From Thermohalobaculum sp963721105 (lineage in GTDB: Bacteria; Pseudomonadota; Alphaproteobacteria; Rhodobacterales; Rhodobacteraceae): 64,000 nt of DNA. Shown in pieces: positions 8,094 to 17,105 of this stretch. The notes beneath the pieces were generated by a model, which saw only the letters and a list, made by a program, of their open reading frames with translations, had not been told where the DNA came from and searched no databases. Made by a program: the position numbers and the translations under genes. Location: positions 59,591-123,590 of the forward strand of contig CAVRHY010000013.1 of assembly GCA_963721105.1 (NCBI GenBank), written 5' to 3'. How positions within the stretch are numbered: the first letter of the stretch is position 1; each line of letters opens with the position of its first letter.

Positions 8094-8857
8094 CAGGCGG
8101 CGTCCTGCGTGCGCTTCGCCGCCTTCGCGGCGTCCGGGGCGAGGCCGTCGAGGCCGAAATGGCGGGCGAGCGAGAGGCGCTTGAGGCCGGCGATGCCCTC
8201 GGCCGGGGCGAGGCCGACGGGGCAGTGGCGCACGCAGTTCGCCTGCACGTGGCAGCTGCCGCAGCCGGCCGGCCCCATGGCGCGGTCGAGCGTGCCGCGC
8301 CTGTCGGCATGGCGCTCGTCGCTGACCAGCGTCCAGGCGCGCAGCAGGGCGGCCGGGCCGAGATAGTCCTGCTTCCACGCGACGACGTCGCAGGCGGCGT
8401 AGCAGACGCCGCAGTTGATGCACTCGATGCCGCGGTCGGCGTTGCGGCGGGATTTCGAGGCCGGGTCGATGGCGGCCATCGGCTCGTGGCGGGTGGCGGT
8501 GCCCTGGAAGCGGCCGCCGGCGGCCTGCCACTTGTCGAAGAAGGGCGCCATGTCGGCCACCAGGTCCTTGATGCGCGGCATGTTGCGCAGCGGCTCGACG
8601 GTGAGCGTGCCGTCGCCGGCGACGCGCGAGACATGCGTGCGGCAGGTCCAGCGCGGCACGCCATTGACCGTCATGGCGCAGGAGCCGCAGACGCCGACGC
8701 GGCAGGCGAAGCGGTAGGCGAGGTCCGGCGCGTGGCGGCGCTGAACCTCGGTCACGACGTCGAGAACGGTCTGGTTCTCGCGCGCCGGCACCTGGTAGGT
8801 GCGGAACTCGCCGGTGTCGCGGCCGCGCCAGAGGCGGACGGTCAGTGTGTCGCTCAT
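8093..8857 (-). CDS. succinate dehydrogenase/fumarate reductase iron-sulfur subunit
   Basis: 254-residue electron-transfer subunit linking flavin to quinone. The N-terminal plant-ferredoxin-type domain holds the [2Fe-2S] cysteines C52, C57, C60 and C72. The C-terminal domain holds C146/C149/C152 with C212 for the [4Fe-4S] cluster and C156/C202/C208 for the [3Fe-4S] cluster, all visible in ECINCGVCYAAC and CGSCHVQANCVRHCPVG. It is the first gene of the operon: B, then C, D and A. That order differs from sdhCDAB and frdABCD. Start ATG 8857; the 254 bases up to hemH hold the presumed promoter but show no clear hexamers. Confidence 0.92.
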   Translation of the reverse strand: MSDTLTVRLWRGRDTGEFRTYQVPARENQTVLDVVTEVQRRHAPDLAYRFACRVGVCGSCAMTVNGVPRWTCRTHVSRVAGDGTLTVEPLRNMPRIKDLVADMAPFFDKWQAAGGRFQGTATRHEPMAAIDPASKSRRNADRGIECINCGVCYAACDVVAWKQDYLGPAALLRAWTLVSDERHADRRGTLDRAMGPAGCGSCHVQANCVRHCPVGLAPAEGIAGLKRLSLARHFGLDGLAPDAAKAAKRTQDAA

Positions 8858-9111
8858 GGGCCGGGTTATGGCGCGGCGGGGCGGCGCTGTCAGCCCCCTG
8901 TCGGGGCGCCGGGCGATCCATCACGGAGTGGGCGAGCGGGTGGGCGCGGTGGCGAGTAGGGCGGCGGCGGGGAGGAGCCCGGCCCGGCGACCGGCGGTCG
9001 TGGTGGGTCCGGGGCCTGCCCTGCGCGATGGCGGGGGTGTCGCCCGCCGGACGCAATGGCGGGGAGAGGGGTGGGCCAGGGGCCCACCCTACGGGGCGGT
9101 CGGCGCCGCCG

Positions 9112-10173
9112 TCAGAGCCAGCCCCGGGCCTCGCGTTCGACGATGGACTCGATCATGTCGATGTGGGCGTCGGCGTCGTTCAGGCAGGGGATGTAGTGGA
9201 AGTGCTGGCCGCCGGCGTGCTCGAAGGCCTCGCGGATCTCGCCGTTGATCTCCTCGAGCGTCTCGACGCAGTCGGACGAGAAGCCGGGCGCCATGACGGC
9301 GATGCTGCGATGGCCCTCGCGCGCCAGTTTCGCGACGTGCTCGACGGTGTAGGGTTGCAGCCACTCCTCGGGGCCGAAGCGCGACTGGAAGGTGGTGTGG
9401 AGGTCGCCGCGATCCCAGCCGAGCCGTTCGGCCAGCAGGCGCGAGGTCTTCTGGCAGTGGCAGTGGTACGGGTCGCCCTTGCGGAAATAGCTCTGCGGCA
9501 GGCCGTGATAGGACGCGACAAGCGCCGTCGGGCGCGGGTCGAAGCCGGCATAGGCCTCCTCGACCGAGCGGGCGAGCGCGTCGATATAGGCCGGGTCGTC
9601 GTGATAGGCCGGCACGGTGCGGATCGCCGGCTGCCAGCGGAGCCGCATCAGCGCGCGGAAGGCGGCGTCGTTCGCCGTCGCCGTCGTCGCCGCGGCGTAT
9701 TGCGGGTAGAGCGGGAAGAACAGGATGCGCTCGGCGCCCTGCGCCTGCATCCGGCGGATCACGCTGTCGGCCGAGGGATTGCCGTAGCGCATGCAGAAAT
9801 CGACGACGACCCGGTCGCCGTGCCGCGCCGCCAGCCGGGCGCGCAGCCCGTCGGCCTGGGCGCGCGTGGTCGTCATCAGCGGGCTTTCGTCGAGCGCGTC
9901 GTTCCAGATGCCGCGATAGTTGGCGCCGCTGGAGAACGGGCGCCGGGTCAGCACGATCAGCTTGAGGATCGGCTGCCAGAGCCAGGGCGAGGTTTCGATG
10001 ACGCGGCGGTCGGACAGGAACTCGTCGAGATAGCGGCGCATCGACCAGTAGTCGGTGCCGTCCGGCGTGCCGAGGTTCGTCAGCAGCACGCCGACGCGCG
10101 ATTTCGGCACGGAGGGGTGGTCGCGCGGCGCCTCGGCGAGGCGGCCGCGGTGGGCGGCGGGCTGGTCGAGCAT
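9112..10173 (-). CDS. hemH: ferrochelatase
   Basis: 353-residue enzyme inserting Fe2+ into protoporphyrin IX, the last step of heme synthesis. The family features are all visible: VGVLLTNLGTPDG at the N-terminus, the metal-site histidine in VASYHGLPQSYFRKGDPY, FQSRFGPEEWLQPYT, and the acidic patch SDCVETLEEINGE. The longer open frame adds 17 residues; ATG 10173 is preferred because a strong GGGGAG lies just upstream. A CHCQ pair after the active site may be structural. It sits downstream of an SAM methyltransferase gene on the same strand with a 47-base gap. Confidence 0.96.
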   Translation of the reverse strand: MLDQPAAHRGRLAEAPRDHPSVPKSRVGVLLTNLGTPDGTDYWSMRRYLDEFLSDRRVIETSPWLWQPILKLIVLTRRPFSSGANYRGIWNDALDESPLMTTTRAQADGLRARLAARHGDRVVVDFCMRYGNPSADSVIRRMQAQGAERILFFPLYPQYAAATTATANDAAFRALMRLRWQPAIRTVPAYHDDPAYIDALARSVEEAYAGFDPRPTALVASYHGLPQSYFRKGDPYHCHCQKTSRLLAERLGWDRGDLHTTFQSRFGPEEWLQPYTVEHVAKLAREGHRSIAVMAPGFSSDCVETLEEINGEIREAFEHAGGQHFHYIPCLNDADAHIDMIESIVEREARGWL

Positions 10174-10220
10174 CGAGGTCTCCCCTGTTCGCCCGGCAGG
10201 TAGCGCCGGGGCGGGTGGTG

Positions 10221-11150
10221 TCAATTGCCGCCGCGCGGGCGCGGGGCGGCGGGCTCGCCGGCGCTTTGCTCGACGGCGCCGAGCGCGTCGGCCAGCCGGG
10301 CCGAGGCCGAGCCGGGGCGGAGCGGTTTCGGCTGGCTCTCGGACGGCGCCCAGCCGGTGAGGAAGACGATCTCGAAGGTGGCGGCGACGCGGCCGTCCGG
10401 GGCGGGGAAGGACCGGGCGTAGATCTCGCAGGCCCGCGCCAGCGTATCGCGGCGGAGGGGCACGCGGCGGCGGTCGGCCAGGATGTTGGTCTCGCCCATC
10501 GCGCGCAGCTCGCGCATCAGGTGGAGGGGGGTGGCGTAGCTGGTCTCGATCCGCTCGACATCGGCGACCGGCATGGCGAGGCCGGCGCGCTGCAGGAGCG
10601 CGCCGAGCTCGCGGATTTCCCCCATCGGCGCGATGCGCGGGCTGAGGCCGCCGGTGGTCTCGACCTCGGCCTCGGCCAGGCTGGCGCGGAGCTCGTGCAG
10701 CGTGCGGCCGCCGAAGAGGGCGGCGAGGAGGAGCCCGTCGGGGCGGAGCGCGCGGCGCATCTGCACGAGGAGGCCGACGGGATCGTTCGCCCAGTGCAGC
10801 TCGAGCCCGGAGACGATCAGGTCGACGGCGCCGGGGGCGAGCGGCAGCGGGTCGAGGCGATCGGCGCGGGCCGTGCCGGCGGCGGCGGCGCGGGCCGCCG
10901 AGGTCTCGAGCTGGACGATGCGGGCCGGGTCGACGCGGCCTGCCAGCGCCCGGACGTAGACGCCGCCGGCCGAGCCGACGATGGCGGCGTCGGCGAAGTC
11001 GCGCGTCACCTCGGCGAGGCGCTCGGCGACCAGCAGGGCGGTCTCGCGGTGCAGGAAGTCGGCGCCGCCGGCAAAGCCGAGCCGGGCCGCGCGGTCACGC
11101 CTTGCGGGCAACAGCTCGGTGGCGAAGAGGGGGGGCGCTTGCCGGTCCAT
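10221..11150 (-). CDS. SAM-dependent methyltransferase, BioC/NDUFAF5-like
   Basis: 309-residue class I methyltransferase-like protein. The SAM-binding region is loosely conserved (AAIVGSAGGVYVRAL, then IVQLETS), followed by VDLIVSGLELHWANDPVGLLVQMRRALRPDG, typical of Methyltransf_11 proteins near BioC or the complex I assembly factor NDUFAF5. The glycine-rich loop is degenerate compared with GxGxG. Start ATG 11150 (MDRQAPPLFATELLPARRDRAAR), where the N-terminus matches NDUFAF5-type proteins. It is divergent from comF with only 50 bases between, so both promoters share that gap. Exact substrate not determinable here. Confidence 0.8.
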   Translation of the reverse strand: MDRQAPPLFATELLPARRDRAARLGFAGGADFLHRETALLVAERLAEVTRDFADAAIVGSAGGVYVRALAGRVDPARIVQLETSAARAAAAGTARADRLDPLPLAPGAVDLIVSGLELHWANDPVGLLVQMRRALRPDGLLLAALFGGRTLHELRASLAEAEVETTGGLSPRIAPMGEIRELGALLQRAGLAMPVADVERIETSYATPLHLMRELRAMGETNILADRRRVPLRRDTLARACEIYARSFPAPDGRVAATFEIVFLTGWAPSESQPKPLRPGSASARLADALGAVEQSAGEPAAPRPRGGN

Positions 11151-11200
11151 GCCACGCCATATAGACTGGCGCGCGGACGGGGACGAGAGGGAGGGCGCGC

Positions 11201-12061
11201 ATGCGTCTGGCCGCGAGGTCTCTGTTCGACCGCTCCGCATCCGCCGCCGCATCTGCCGCAGCCACGCTGCGCGAGGCGCTGTTCCCGCCCGTTTGCCCGG
11301 GCTGCGCCGCCGAGACCGGCGCGGCGGGGCTGTGCCCGGCTTGCTGGCGGGAGATCGCGTTCCTGGACACGGCGCCGGGATCGGCCGGCTGCCGGTACTG
11401 CGCCCGGCCGATCCCCGGGCTGCGGCCGGAGGACCTCGACGAGGGCGCGATCTGCGACGAGTGCCTGCGCTGGCCGCCGGGCTGGGATCGCGGGCGGGCG
11501 GCCTTCCGCTACGAGGGCACGGGGCGGCGGCTGGTGCTGGGGCTGAAGCATGGCGACCGGCTGGACATGGTGCCGATGCTGGGCGGCTGGCTGCTGCGCG
11601 CCGGCCGCGAGCTGGTCGCCGGGGCGGACATCATCGCGCCCGTGCCGCTGCACTGGACGCGGCGGCTGAAACGGCGGGCCAACCAGTCGGCCGAACTGGC
11701 GCGCTGGCTGGCGCGGGCGCGCGGCGCGGCGGGCGACGCGGGCGGTGTCTACGCGCCCCGGCTGCTGCTGCGCACACGGCGGACGCCGGTGCAGGACGGC
11801 AAGGGGCGCGAGGCGAGGGCGGCGAATGTCGAGGGGGCATTCGCCCTGGGACCCGATGCGGGGTCCCTGCAGGGCAAGCGCGTGTTGCTGATCGACGACG
11901 TGCTCACGACGGGCGCCACTCTGGGCGCTGCGGCGCGGCTGTGCCGGCAGGCGGGGGCGCGGGGGGTGGACGTGCTGGTGCTCGCACTGGTGATGCGCGA
12001 GGAGTTTGCCTATCTTCCGCCTTCAGCGCAGGACGAGGACGCCGATGACGAAGCCGATTGA
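11201..12061 (+). CDS. comF: ComF family phosphoribosyltransferase-like protein
   Basis: 286 residues. An N-terminal zinc-ribbon-like part with paired cysteines (PVCPGC, LCPACW, CRYC, ICDEC) is followed by a type I phosphoribosyltransferase domain with the PRPP loop VLLIDDVLTTGAT. ComF is linked to DNA uptake in naturally competent bacteria; in alphaproteobacteria its role is less clear. The 3' end overlaps grxC by 17 bases and an omega-amidase-type gene follows, a common alphaproteobacterial trio. An acidic tail (DEDADDEAD) ends the protein. Confidence 0.92.
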   Translation: MRLAARSLFDRSASAAASAAATLREALFPPVCPGCAAETGAAGLCPACWREIAFLDTAPGSAGCRYCARPIPGLRPEDLDEGAICDECLRWPPGWDRGRAAFRYEGTGRRLVLGLKHGDRLDMVPMLGGWLLRAGRELVAGADIIAPVPLHWTRRLKRRANQSAELARWLARARGAAGDAGGVYAPRLLLRTRRTPVQDGKGREARAANVEGAFALGPDAGSLQGKRVLLIDDVLTTGATLGAAARLCRQAGARGVDVLVLALVMREEFAYLPPSAQDEDADDEAD

Positions 12062-12302
12062 TATCTACACGACGCCGATCTGCCCCTACTGCATCCGCGC
12101 CAAGCGCCTGCTGGATGCCAAGGGCGCCGGCTATACCGAGATCGACGTCATGAGCGACCCCGGCCGGCGGAGCGAGATGATGCAGCGGAGCGGCCGGTAC
12201 ACCGTGCCGCAGATCTTCATCGGCGCCGAGCATGTCGGCGGCTCGGACGACCTCTACGCGCTGGAGCAGGCCGGGCGGCTCGACGCCATGCTGGCCGGAT
12301 GA
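12045..12302 (+). CDS. grxC: glutaredoxin 3
   Basis: 85-residue dithiol glutaredoxin using glutathione to reduce disulfides in the cytosol. The active site CPYC is at residues 13-16, with the TVPQIFI cis-proline loop and the GGSDDLYAL glutathione-binding motif. Start ATG 12045, inside the end of comF and preceded by GGACGAGGA. The longer upstream frame is arginine-rich and unlike the family. The stop overlaps the next gene (ATGA). Confidence 0.96.
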   Translation: MTKPIDIYTTPICPYCIRAKRLLDAKGAGYTEIDVMSDPGRRSEMMQRSGRYTVPQIFIGAEHVGGSDDLYALEQAGRLDAMLAG

Positions 12303-13177
12303 CGATGCGGATCGCCCTGGTCCAGCTGAATTCCTCCGACGATCCGGCGGCGAACCTGCCCGTCACCGAGCGGCTGGTGCGCGAGGCGGCGGAGGGCGGC
12401 GCCCGGCTGGTGCTGACGCCCGAGGTCACGAACATCGTCTCGACCAGCCGCAGGCGGCAGCGCGAGGTGCTGCGGCGCGAGGCCGACGACCCGACGCTGG
12501 CGCGCCTGAGCGAGGTCGCGGCCGAGACCGGCGTCTGGGTCTCGATCGGTTCGCTGGCGCTGCTGTCCGACGAGCCGGCCGAGGAACGCTTCGTCAACCG
12601 GCAGTTCCTGGTCGGCCCGGACGGCGGCATCGCGGCGCGCTACGACAAGATCCACATGTTCGACGTCGCGCTCGGCGGCGAGGAGCGCTATCGCGAATCC
12701 TCGGGCTACCGGCCGGGCGACCGCGCCGTGCGGGCCGCGGTCGACGACGCGGCGGTCGGGCTGACGACCTGCTACGACATGCGCTTTCCCCACCTCTACC
12801 GGGCGCTGGCGAAGGCGGGCGCGGAGGTCATCACCGTGCCGTCCGCCTTCACCGTGCAGACGGGCGCCGCGCATTGGGAGGTGCTGCTGCGGGCGCGCGC
12901 CATCGAGACCGGCTGCTTCATCCTTGCCGCCGCCCAGTGGGGCACGCATGGCGCCACCGCCGGACGGGCGCGCGAGACCTACGGCCACTCGCTGGCCGTC
13001 GACCCCTGGGGCCGCGTGCTGGCCGATGCCGGCGAAGGCATCGGCGTGACGTTCGCGGACCTCGACCTCGCGGCGGCGGCCGATGCCCGCGCGAAGATCC
13101 CGTCGCTGGCGAACGACCGGGCTTTCGAGCCGCCCGAGCCGGCGGCGTCGCCCGCGCTCCACATGGCGGGCGGCTGA
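12299..13177 (+). CDS. carbon-nitrogen hydrolase (Nit1/omega-amidase type)
   Basis: 292-residue nitrilase-superfamily amidase. The catalytic Glu42-Lys117-Cys158 triad is seen in LTPEVTN, RYDKIHMFD and LTTCYDMRFP. This subfamily includes Nit1-type deaminated-glutathione amidases and omega-amidases; the pairing with a glutaredoxin would suit repair of deaminated glutathione, but that is inference. ATG 12299 overlaps the grxC stop, and a second ATG two codons later is also usable. The last 15 or so residues (Pro/Ala-rich) extend past the usual end. Confidence 0.92.
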   Translation: MTMRIALVQLNSSDDPAANLPVTERLVREAAEGGARLVLTPEVTNIVSTSRRRQREVLRREADDPTLARLSEVAAETGVWVSIGSLALLSDEPAEERFVNRQFLVGPDGGIAARYDKIHMFDVALGGEERYRESSGYRPGDRAVRAAVDDAAVGLTTCYDMRFPHLYRALAKAGAEVITVPSAFTVQTGAAHWEVLLRARAIETGCFILAAAQWGTHGATAGRARETYGHSLAVDPWGRVLADAGEGIGVTFADLDLAAAADARAKIPSLANDRAFEPPEPAASPALHMAGG

Positions 13178-13243
13178 GCGGCATCCGTCAGCGACGGCTT
13201 CGAGCCCGATGACGACGCTCGGGGTGGGTGCCAGCCGAGGGTT

Positions 13244-13459
13244 TCACTTTCGGTCTTTGCCGTTCGACCTGAACGGGTCGACGTAAGCCATCTCGGCGGC
13301 GTTTCCGATCGCCCCGGAAACGCCAATCACGGCCTTCACGACCGCGACCGGGATCCTCATGAGGACTCTCAGGCAGAGCCGCGACCAGCCGATCAGCGAT
13401 GCGGCAATGGTCCCTGGCAAGGTGTTCGTTTTATGCTGCGTGGGGTTCAGGTATGTCAT
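13244..13459 (-). CDS. small hypothetical protein (71 aa) with a hydrophobic centre
   Basis: I do not recognise this protein. ATG 13459 has a good ribosome site (GGAGG five bases upstream). The product has a hydrophobic, Val/Ile/Ala-rich centre (residues about 17-55, broken by a few Arg/Lys) and a basic tail (RSNGKDRK), so it may be a small membrane-associated protein. It is transcribed away from the winged-helix/TPR regulator with 134 bases between, a typical place for a target of that regulator. The 416-base interval between the nitrilase and the regulator contains nothing else I can support. Confidence 0.5.
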   Translation of the reverse strand: MTYLNPTQHKTNTLPGTIAASLIGWSRLCLRVLMRIPVAVVKAVIGVSGAIGNAAEMAYVDPFRSNGKDRK

Positions 13460-13593
13460 GTTGGCCTCCGCGCACAGGATCTCGCGGTACTGCCCGCCAT
13501 GTCCTTGGGGAGGATCTTGTGAATCCTGAAGTTTCCTGATCCGGATTATTCAGATTTGCTCCGAAGCAGGATTAATCCGTATGCTGTTCAGCG

Positions 13594-15135
13594 ATGGATA
13601 TCCGGTTCGGAGGATACCTGCTGTCGCGGCGGGAAAGACAGCTTCACGGACCTGAGGGCACCGTCGAACTGGGCGATCGGTCGTGCGATGTCCTCGTCGC
13701 TCTCTTGGTTCGCCCGGGACAGGTCGTCACCAAGCGAGAGCTGATGGATGCCGTTTGGCCCGGGGTCGCGGTCGAGGAAAACACCCTTCAGGTTCATGTC
13801 TCCGCCCTGCGAAAGGCGCTCGGTCCTTCGCATATTCAGACGGCCCATGGCCGCGGCTACAAGTATGTCGGGCCTGACCCGCGCCCCGAAGCGACCCGTG
13901 AGGACCAGGGGAGCGGTGCGCGGGGGACGCATTCAGGTTCGTCGGGCGTGGCGCCGTATCTGGATCGCAAGACGACGTCCCTTGCCGTTCTTCCTTTCCC
14001 GACCCTGAGCGACGATCGAGATCAGCATCTGCTTGCGGAAGGTCTGGTTGAAGACCTGATCACCGAACTGGCGCGATACCGCCACCTCACTGTCATCGGG
14101 CACGGCCTCAGTTCGCACTATCGGGAATCCGAAACCGCCCGTGCCCGGATCTCGAGAGACCTCGGCGTGGATTTCATGATCTGTGGAAGCGTCCGCGCCG
14201 GGGCTGATGCGATCCGCGTGGTCGTTCAACTGGTCGACGTCGAAACCGGTGCCGTCGCCTGGGGTGACCGGTTCAGCCTGGAAATGGGCGACATGTTCGC
14301 GATGCAGGACGAGATCGTGGGGGCCGTGGTTGGGCGCCTCGCCTACAATCTCGATGCAGCCGCGGAAAAGCAGCGCAGGCTCGATCCGACATCCTCAGGC
14401 AGTGCCTATGTGCAGTTCCTGCAAGCGCGATCCCACTGGCGCAACGGCGCGCCGCAGCGCGCGCTTGCCTGCGCACTGAAAGCCATCGAGATGGACCCGG
14501 ACTATGGCCGCGCACATGCTTATGCCGCCTATTTCTATGGTTTCGGCCGGTTCGGCCAATGGTACGATCTGACGTTATCAGAGTTGGACGCGAAGGCGAA
14601 TCGCGAAATCGAACGGGCGCTCGAGGCAGACCCGACCGATCCCTTCATCCTGCAACGCGCCGCGATGACTTACCTGATGTTGGGCGACCCGGACTCTGCG
14701 CTTCGCTTTGTCGAGGCGGCGGCGCTCGAAAGCCCGCTCGACAGTGATATCCTTGTCATGCGCGGGCTGGTGCTGGCCTTTTCCGGGAGGAAGGACGAAG
14801 GCGCTGACCTGCTGGAACGTGCCATCGCGCTGGAACCGAGACTGGCGCCCGGCTGCTATTCCGCGCTGGCCGAAGTCCGCCACATGCAGCGCGATTATCG
14901 TGCCAGCCAGGCGGTGCTCGACATGATCCCGAAACCGCCCGTCTATGTCAGGCTCCTGAAGGCGGCCAACCTGGTCCGCATGGGCGAGACCGAAGCGGCA
15001 AGATCGCTCGTCGACGCCATGCCGTCCGATTTCGACTGCACGCTCTGTGCCCGAAGCGAAGCGAAGATGTGCGCGCTGACGGAGGACACCGAACACTGGC
15101 TGGAGAGTTTCCGAAAGGCTGGCGTTTCCCTTTGA
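13594..15135 (+). CDS. winged-helix (OmpR/CadC-type) regulator with TolB-like and TPR regions
   Basis: 513 residues. An N-terminal Trans_reg_C DNA-binding domain (residues about 1-95) shows WPGVAVEENTLQVHVSALRKAL and the wing HGRGYKY. It is joined to a TolB_N-like domain (LAVLPFPTLSDDRD...LAEGLVEDLITELARYRHLTVIG) and then TPR repeats up to the C-terminus. This architecture matches the soluble CadC/HilA-like proteins often annotated as adenylate cyclase-like. No transmembrane segment is visible, unlike CadC itself. The sensed signal is unknown. ATG 13594 has only a weak ribosome site. The surrounding DNA is less GC-rich than its neighbours, hinting at acquisition. Confidence 0.88.
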   Translation: MDIRFGGYLLSRRERQLHGPEGTVELGDRSCDVLVALLVRPGQVVTKRELMDAVWPGVAVEENTLQVHVSALRKALGPSHIQTAHGRGYKYVGPDPRPEATREDQGSGARGTHSGSSGVAPYLDRKTTSLAVLPFPTLSDDRDQHLLAEGLVEDLITELARYRHLTVIGHGLSSHYRESETARARISRDLGVDFMICGSVRAGADAIRVVVQLVDVETGAVAWGDRFSLEMGDMFAMQDEIVGAVVGRLAYNLDAAAEKQRRLDPTSSGSAYVQFLQARSHWRNGAPQRALACALKAIEMDPDYGRAHAYAAYFYGFGRFGQWYDLTLSELDAKANREIERALEADPTDPFILQRAAMTYLMLGDPDSALRFVEAAALESPLDSDILVMRGLVLAFSGRKDEGADLLERAIALEPRLAPGCYSALAEVRHMQRDYRASQAVLDMIPKPPVYVRLLKAANLVRMGETEAARSLVDAMPSDFDCTLCARSEAKMCALTEDTEHWLESFRKAGVSL

Positions 15136-15244
15136 GGGCAGGCATGTCGCCTCTCCGGGCGATGCTGCCGCGTCCGCTCCGTCCGCAGGGCGGGCCCGAC
15201 CGCACCGGCTGCCGGAGCGTCGCCGCGTGCCGTCGGCGGCGTGC

Positions 15245-16667
15245 TCAGCCCAGCACGGCGCCCGGGTTCATGATGCCGTGCGGGTCGAGGGCCGCCTTGA
15301 TGGCGCGCATGGCGGCGATCTTGGCCGGGTCGCCGTACTTCACGAGATCGCCGGGTCTTCATGCGGCCGATGCCGTGCTCGGCGCTGATCGAGCCGGCGA
15401 ACTCGTGGACGAGGTCGTGGATCTCCTCGCGGACATGGGCGCGGATGTTGTCGTAGTCGCGGTGCTGCCGGCCCTCGGGCGGGAAGACGTTGTAGTGCAG
15501 GTTGCCGTCGCCCATGTGGCCGAAGCAGTTGATCCGCAGCGCCTCGTCGATGGCGCTGATGCGCCAGTCCGCGCGGTCGAGGAACTCGGCGATGCGCCCG
15601 ATCGGCAGCGAGATGTCGTGGCTGGAGACCGAGCCGGTGCGTCGGTTGCCCTCGGGCAGGTGCTCGCGGATGTTCCACATCGCGTCGCGCTGCGCCTCGG
15701 ACGAGGCGACGACGCCGTCGGTGGCGAGCTCCTTCTCGAACGCCTCGGCCATGGCGGCCTCGGCGCGCGATTCGAGCTCGGTGCCGGCGGGGCCGGTGAT
15801 CTCGGTCAGGACGCGCCAGGCCGGGGCGCCGGCGAGCGGGTCCTGGAAGTCGAGCCAGCTTTGCAGGAAGGCGATGCCCTGGCCCTTGATCAGCTCGAAG
15901 GCGGTGACGTTGTCGCCGAGCGCCTGCTGCAGGTGGCGAAGGAGCCCGACCGCCTGGGCCGGGCCGGGGACGGCCAGCATGGCGGTGACGGTGGCGCCGG
16001 GGCGCGGGTAGAGTTTCAGCGCCGCGGCGGTGATGATGCCGAGCGTCCCCTCGGCGCCGATCAGCAGGTGGCGGAGGTCGTAGCCCGTGTTGTCCTTCCT
16101 GAGCGTCTTGAGGCCGTGCAGGATCGAGCCGTCGGGCAGCACCGCCTCGACACCGAGGCAGAGGTCGCGGGCGTTGCCGTAGCGCAGCACCTGCACGCCG
16201 CCGGCGTTGGTCGAGAGGTTGCCGCCGATGCGGCACGACCCCTGCGCGGCGAGCGACAGCGGGAACAGGCGACCGGCCTCGGCCGCGGCGGCCTGGATGT
16301 CCTGCAGGATGACGCCGGCCTCGGCGATCAGCGCGTTCTCGTCGGGGATGGTGGCGCGGATGCGGTTCATGCGCTCGAGCGAGAGGACGACGGGCAGCGC
16401 GCCGCCGGGCGCCACCTGTCCGCCGACCAGCCCGGTGCCGCCGCCCCAGGGGATGATGCCGATGCGCGCGCCGGCGCAGTGGCGGACGATGGCGGAGATC
16501 GCCTCGGTGGAATCGGGGCGCAGCACCAGCGCGGCGCGGCCGCGGATGAGGTCGCGCGGCTCGGTCAGGTAGCGCGCGGCGTCGTTGCCGGAAAGGATGT
16601 GCCGCTCGCCGGCGATGCGGGCGAGCTCGGCGAGGCTGTCGGCCGTGGGATCGTGGAGGTCGAGCAT
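15245..16667 (-). CDS. FAD-binding oxidase (GlcD/D-lactate dehydrogenase type), frameshifted near the 3' end
   Basis: VAO-family flavoenzyme that oxidises a 2-hydroxyacid. The FAD_binding_4 domain shows IIPWGGGTGLVGGQ and GGNLSTNAGGVQVLRYGN. The FAD-oxidase_C domain shows FGHMGDGNLHYNVFPPEG and SAEHGIGRMKT. After MKT the frame must move by one base near 15349-15355 (a CCGGG run). The corrected tail is then the family's normal ending (DLVKYGDPAKIAAMRAIKAA ... LDPHGIMNPGAVLG) and stops at 15245. Corrected length 473, normal for the family. Uncorrected, the protein runs on with an unrelated arginine-rich tail. Start ATG 16667 (MLDLHDPT); ATG 16679 is the alternative. Confidence 0.85.
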
Positions 16668-16858
16668 GGCGCCGAGCATAGCGGCGGCGCGGCGTCTGTC
16701 GAGCGGTCGCGGCGGGCTGCGCCGAAATGCGCGGCCGGGTTGGCTGCGGGCGCCTGCGGCCCGCGCCGCTCGGCGCTGCTTGCGCGCCGTTTGCCTGCCG
16801 GGCGGCGGCGCGTATCATCCTGCCGTCAGTCCGGGGATCAATCCGGGGAGAGGTGGCG

Positions 16859-17074
16859 ATGCGGAGGATGCTTGCGGTGGGTCTGACCGGCCTGGGCCTG
16901 GCCGGCTGTGCCGGGGGGGCGGCGGTGGAGGCCGACGCCGCCTGCGCGGCGCGCGGGTTCGCGCCGGGCAGCGAGGAATACCGCGTCTGCGTGGACGCGG
17001 GCGGGGCGGCGATCGCCACCGGGCCGGGCTCGCCCTGGTGGAACACCGACGCCGACGACGACGACGGCACCTGA
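16859..17074 (+). CDS. small putative lipoprotein (71 aa)
   Basis: Short secreted protein with a signal sequence and a lipobox ending in Cys17 (LGLAGC), so it is probably anchored in a membrane after lipid modification. The mature part is small, holds two more cysteines (ACAARGF, RVCVDAGG) and ends in an acidic stretch. A strong purine-rich site (GGGGAGAGG) precedes ATG 16859. Function unknown. It lies between divergent neighbours and so is a single-gene unit. Confidence 0.75.
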   Translation: MRRMLAVGLTGLGLAGCAGGAAVEADAACAARGFAPGSEEYRVCVDAGGAAIATGPGSPWWNTDADDDDGT

Positions 17075-17105
17075 CACGCCGGGGCGCGCCGGCCGCGCCG
17101 GCGAC

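Noticed and set aside
9112..9116. Search for CRISPR arrays, tRNA and rRNA genes across the window
   Set aside because: I saw no regular repeat-spacer pattern, no cloverleaf-type sequence and no rRNA-like stretch anywhere; coordinates are a placeholder for a window-wide negative.
13244..13459. DUF1127-type protein for the 71-codon gene
   Set aside because: It lacks the LxALSDxxLxDxGxxR core of that family.
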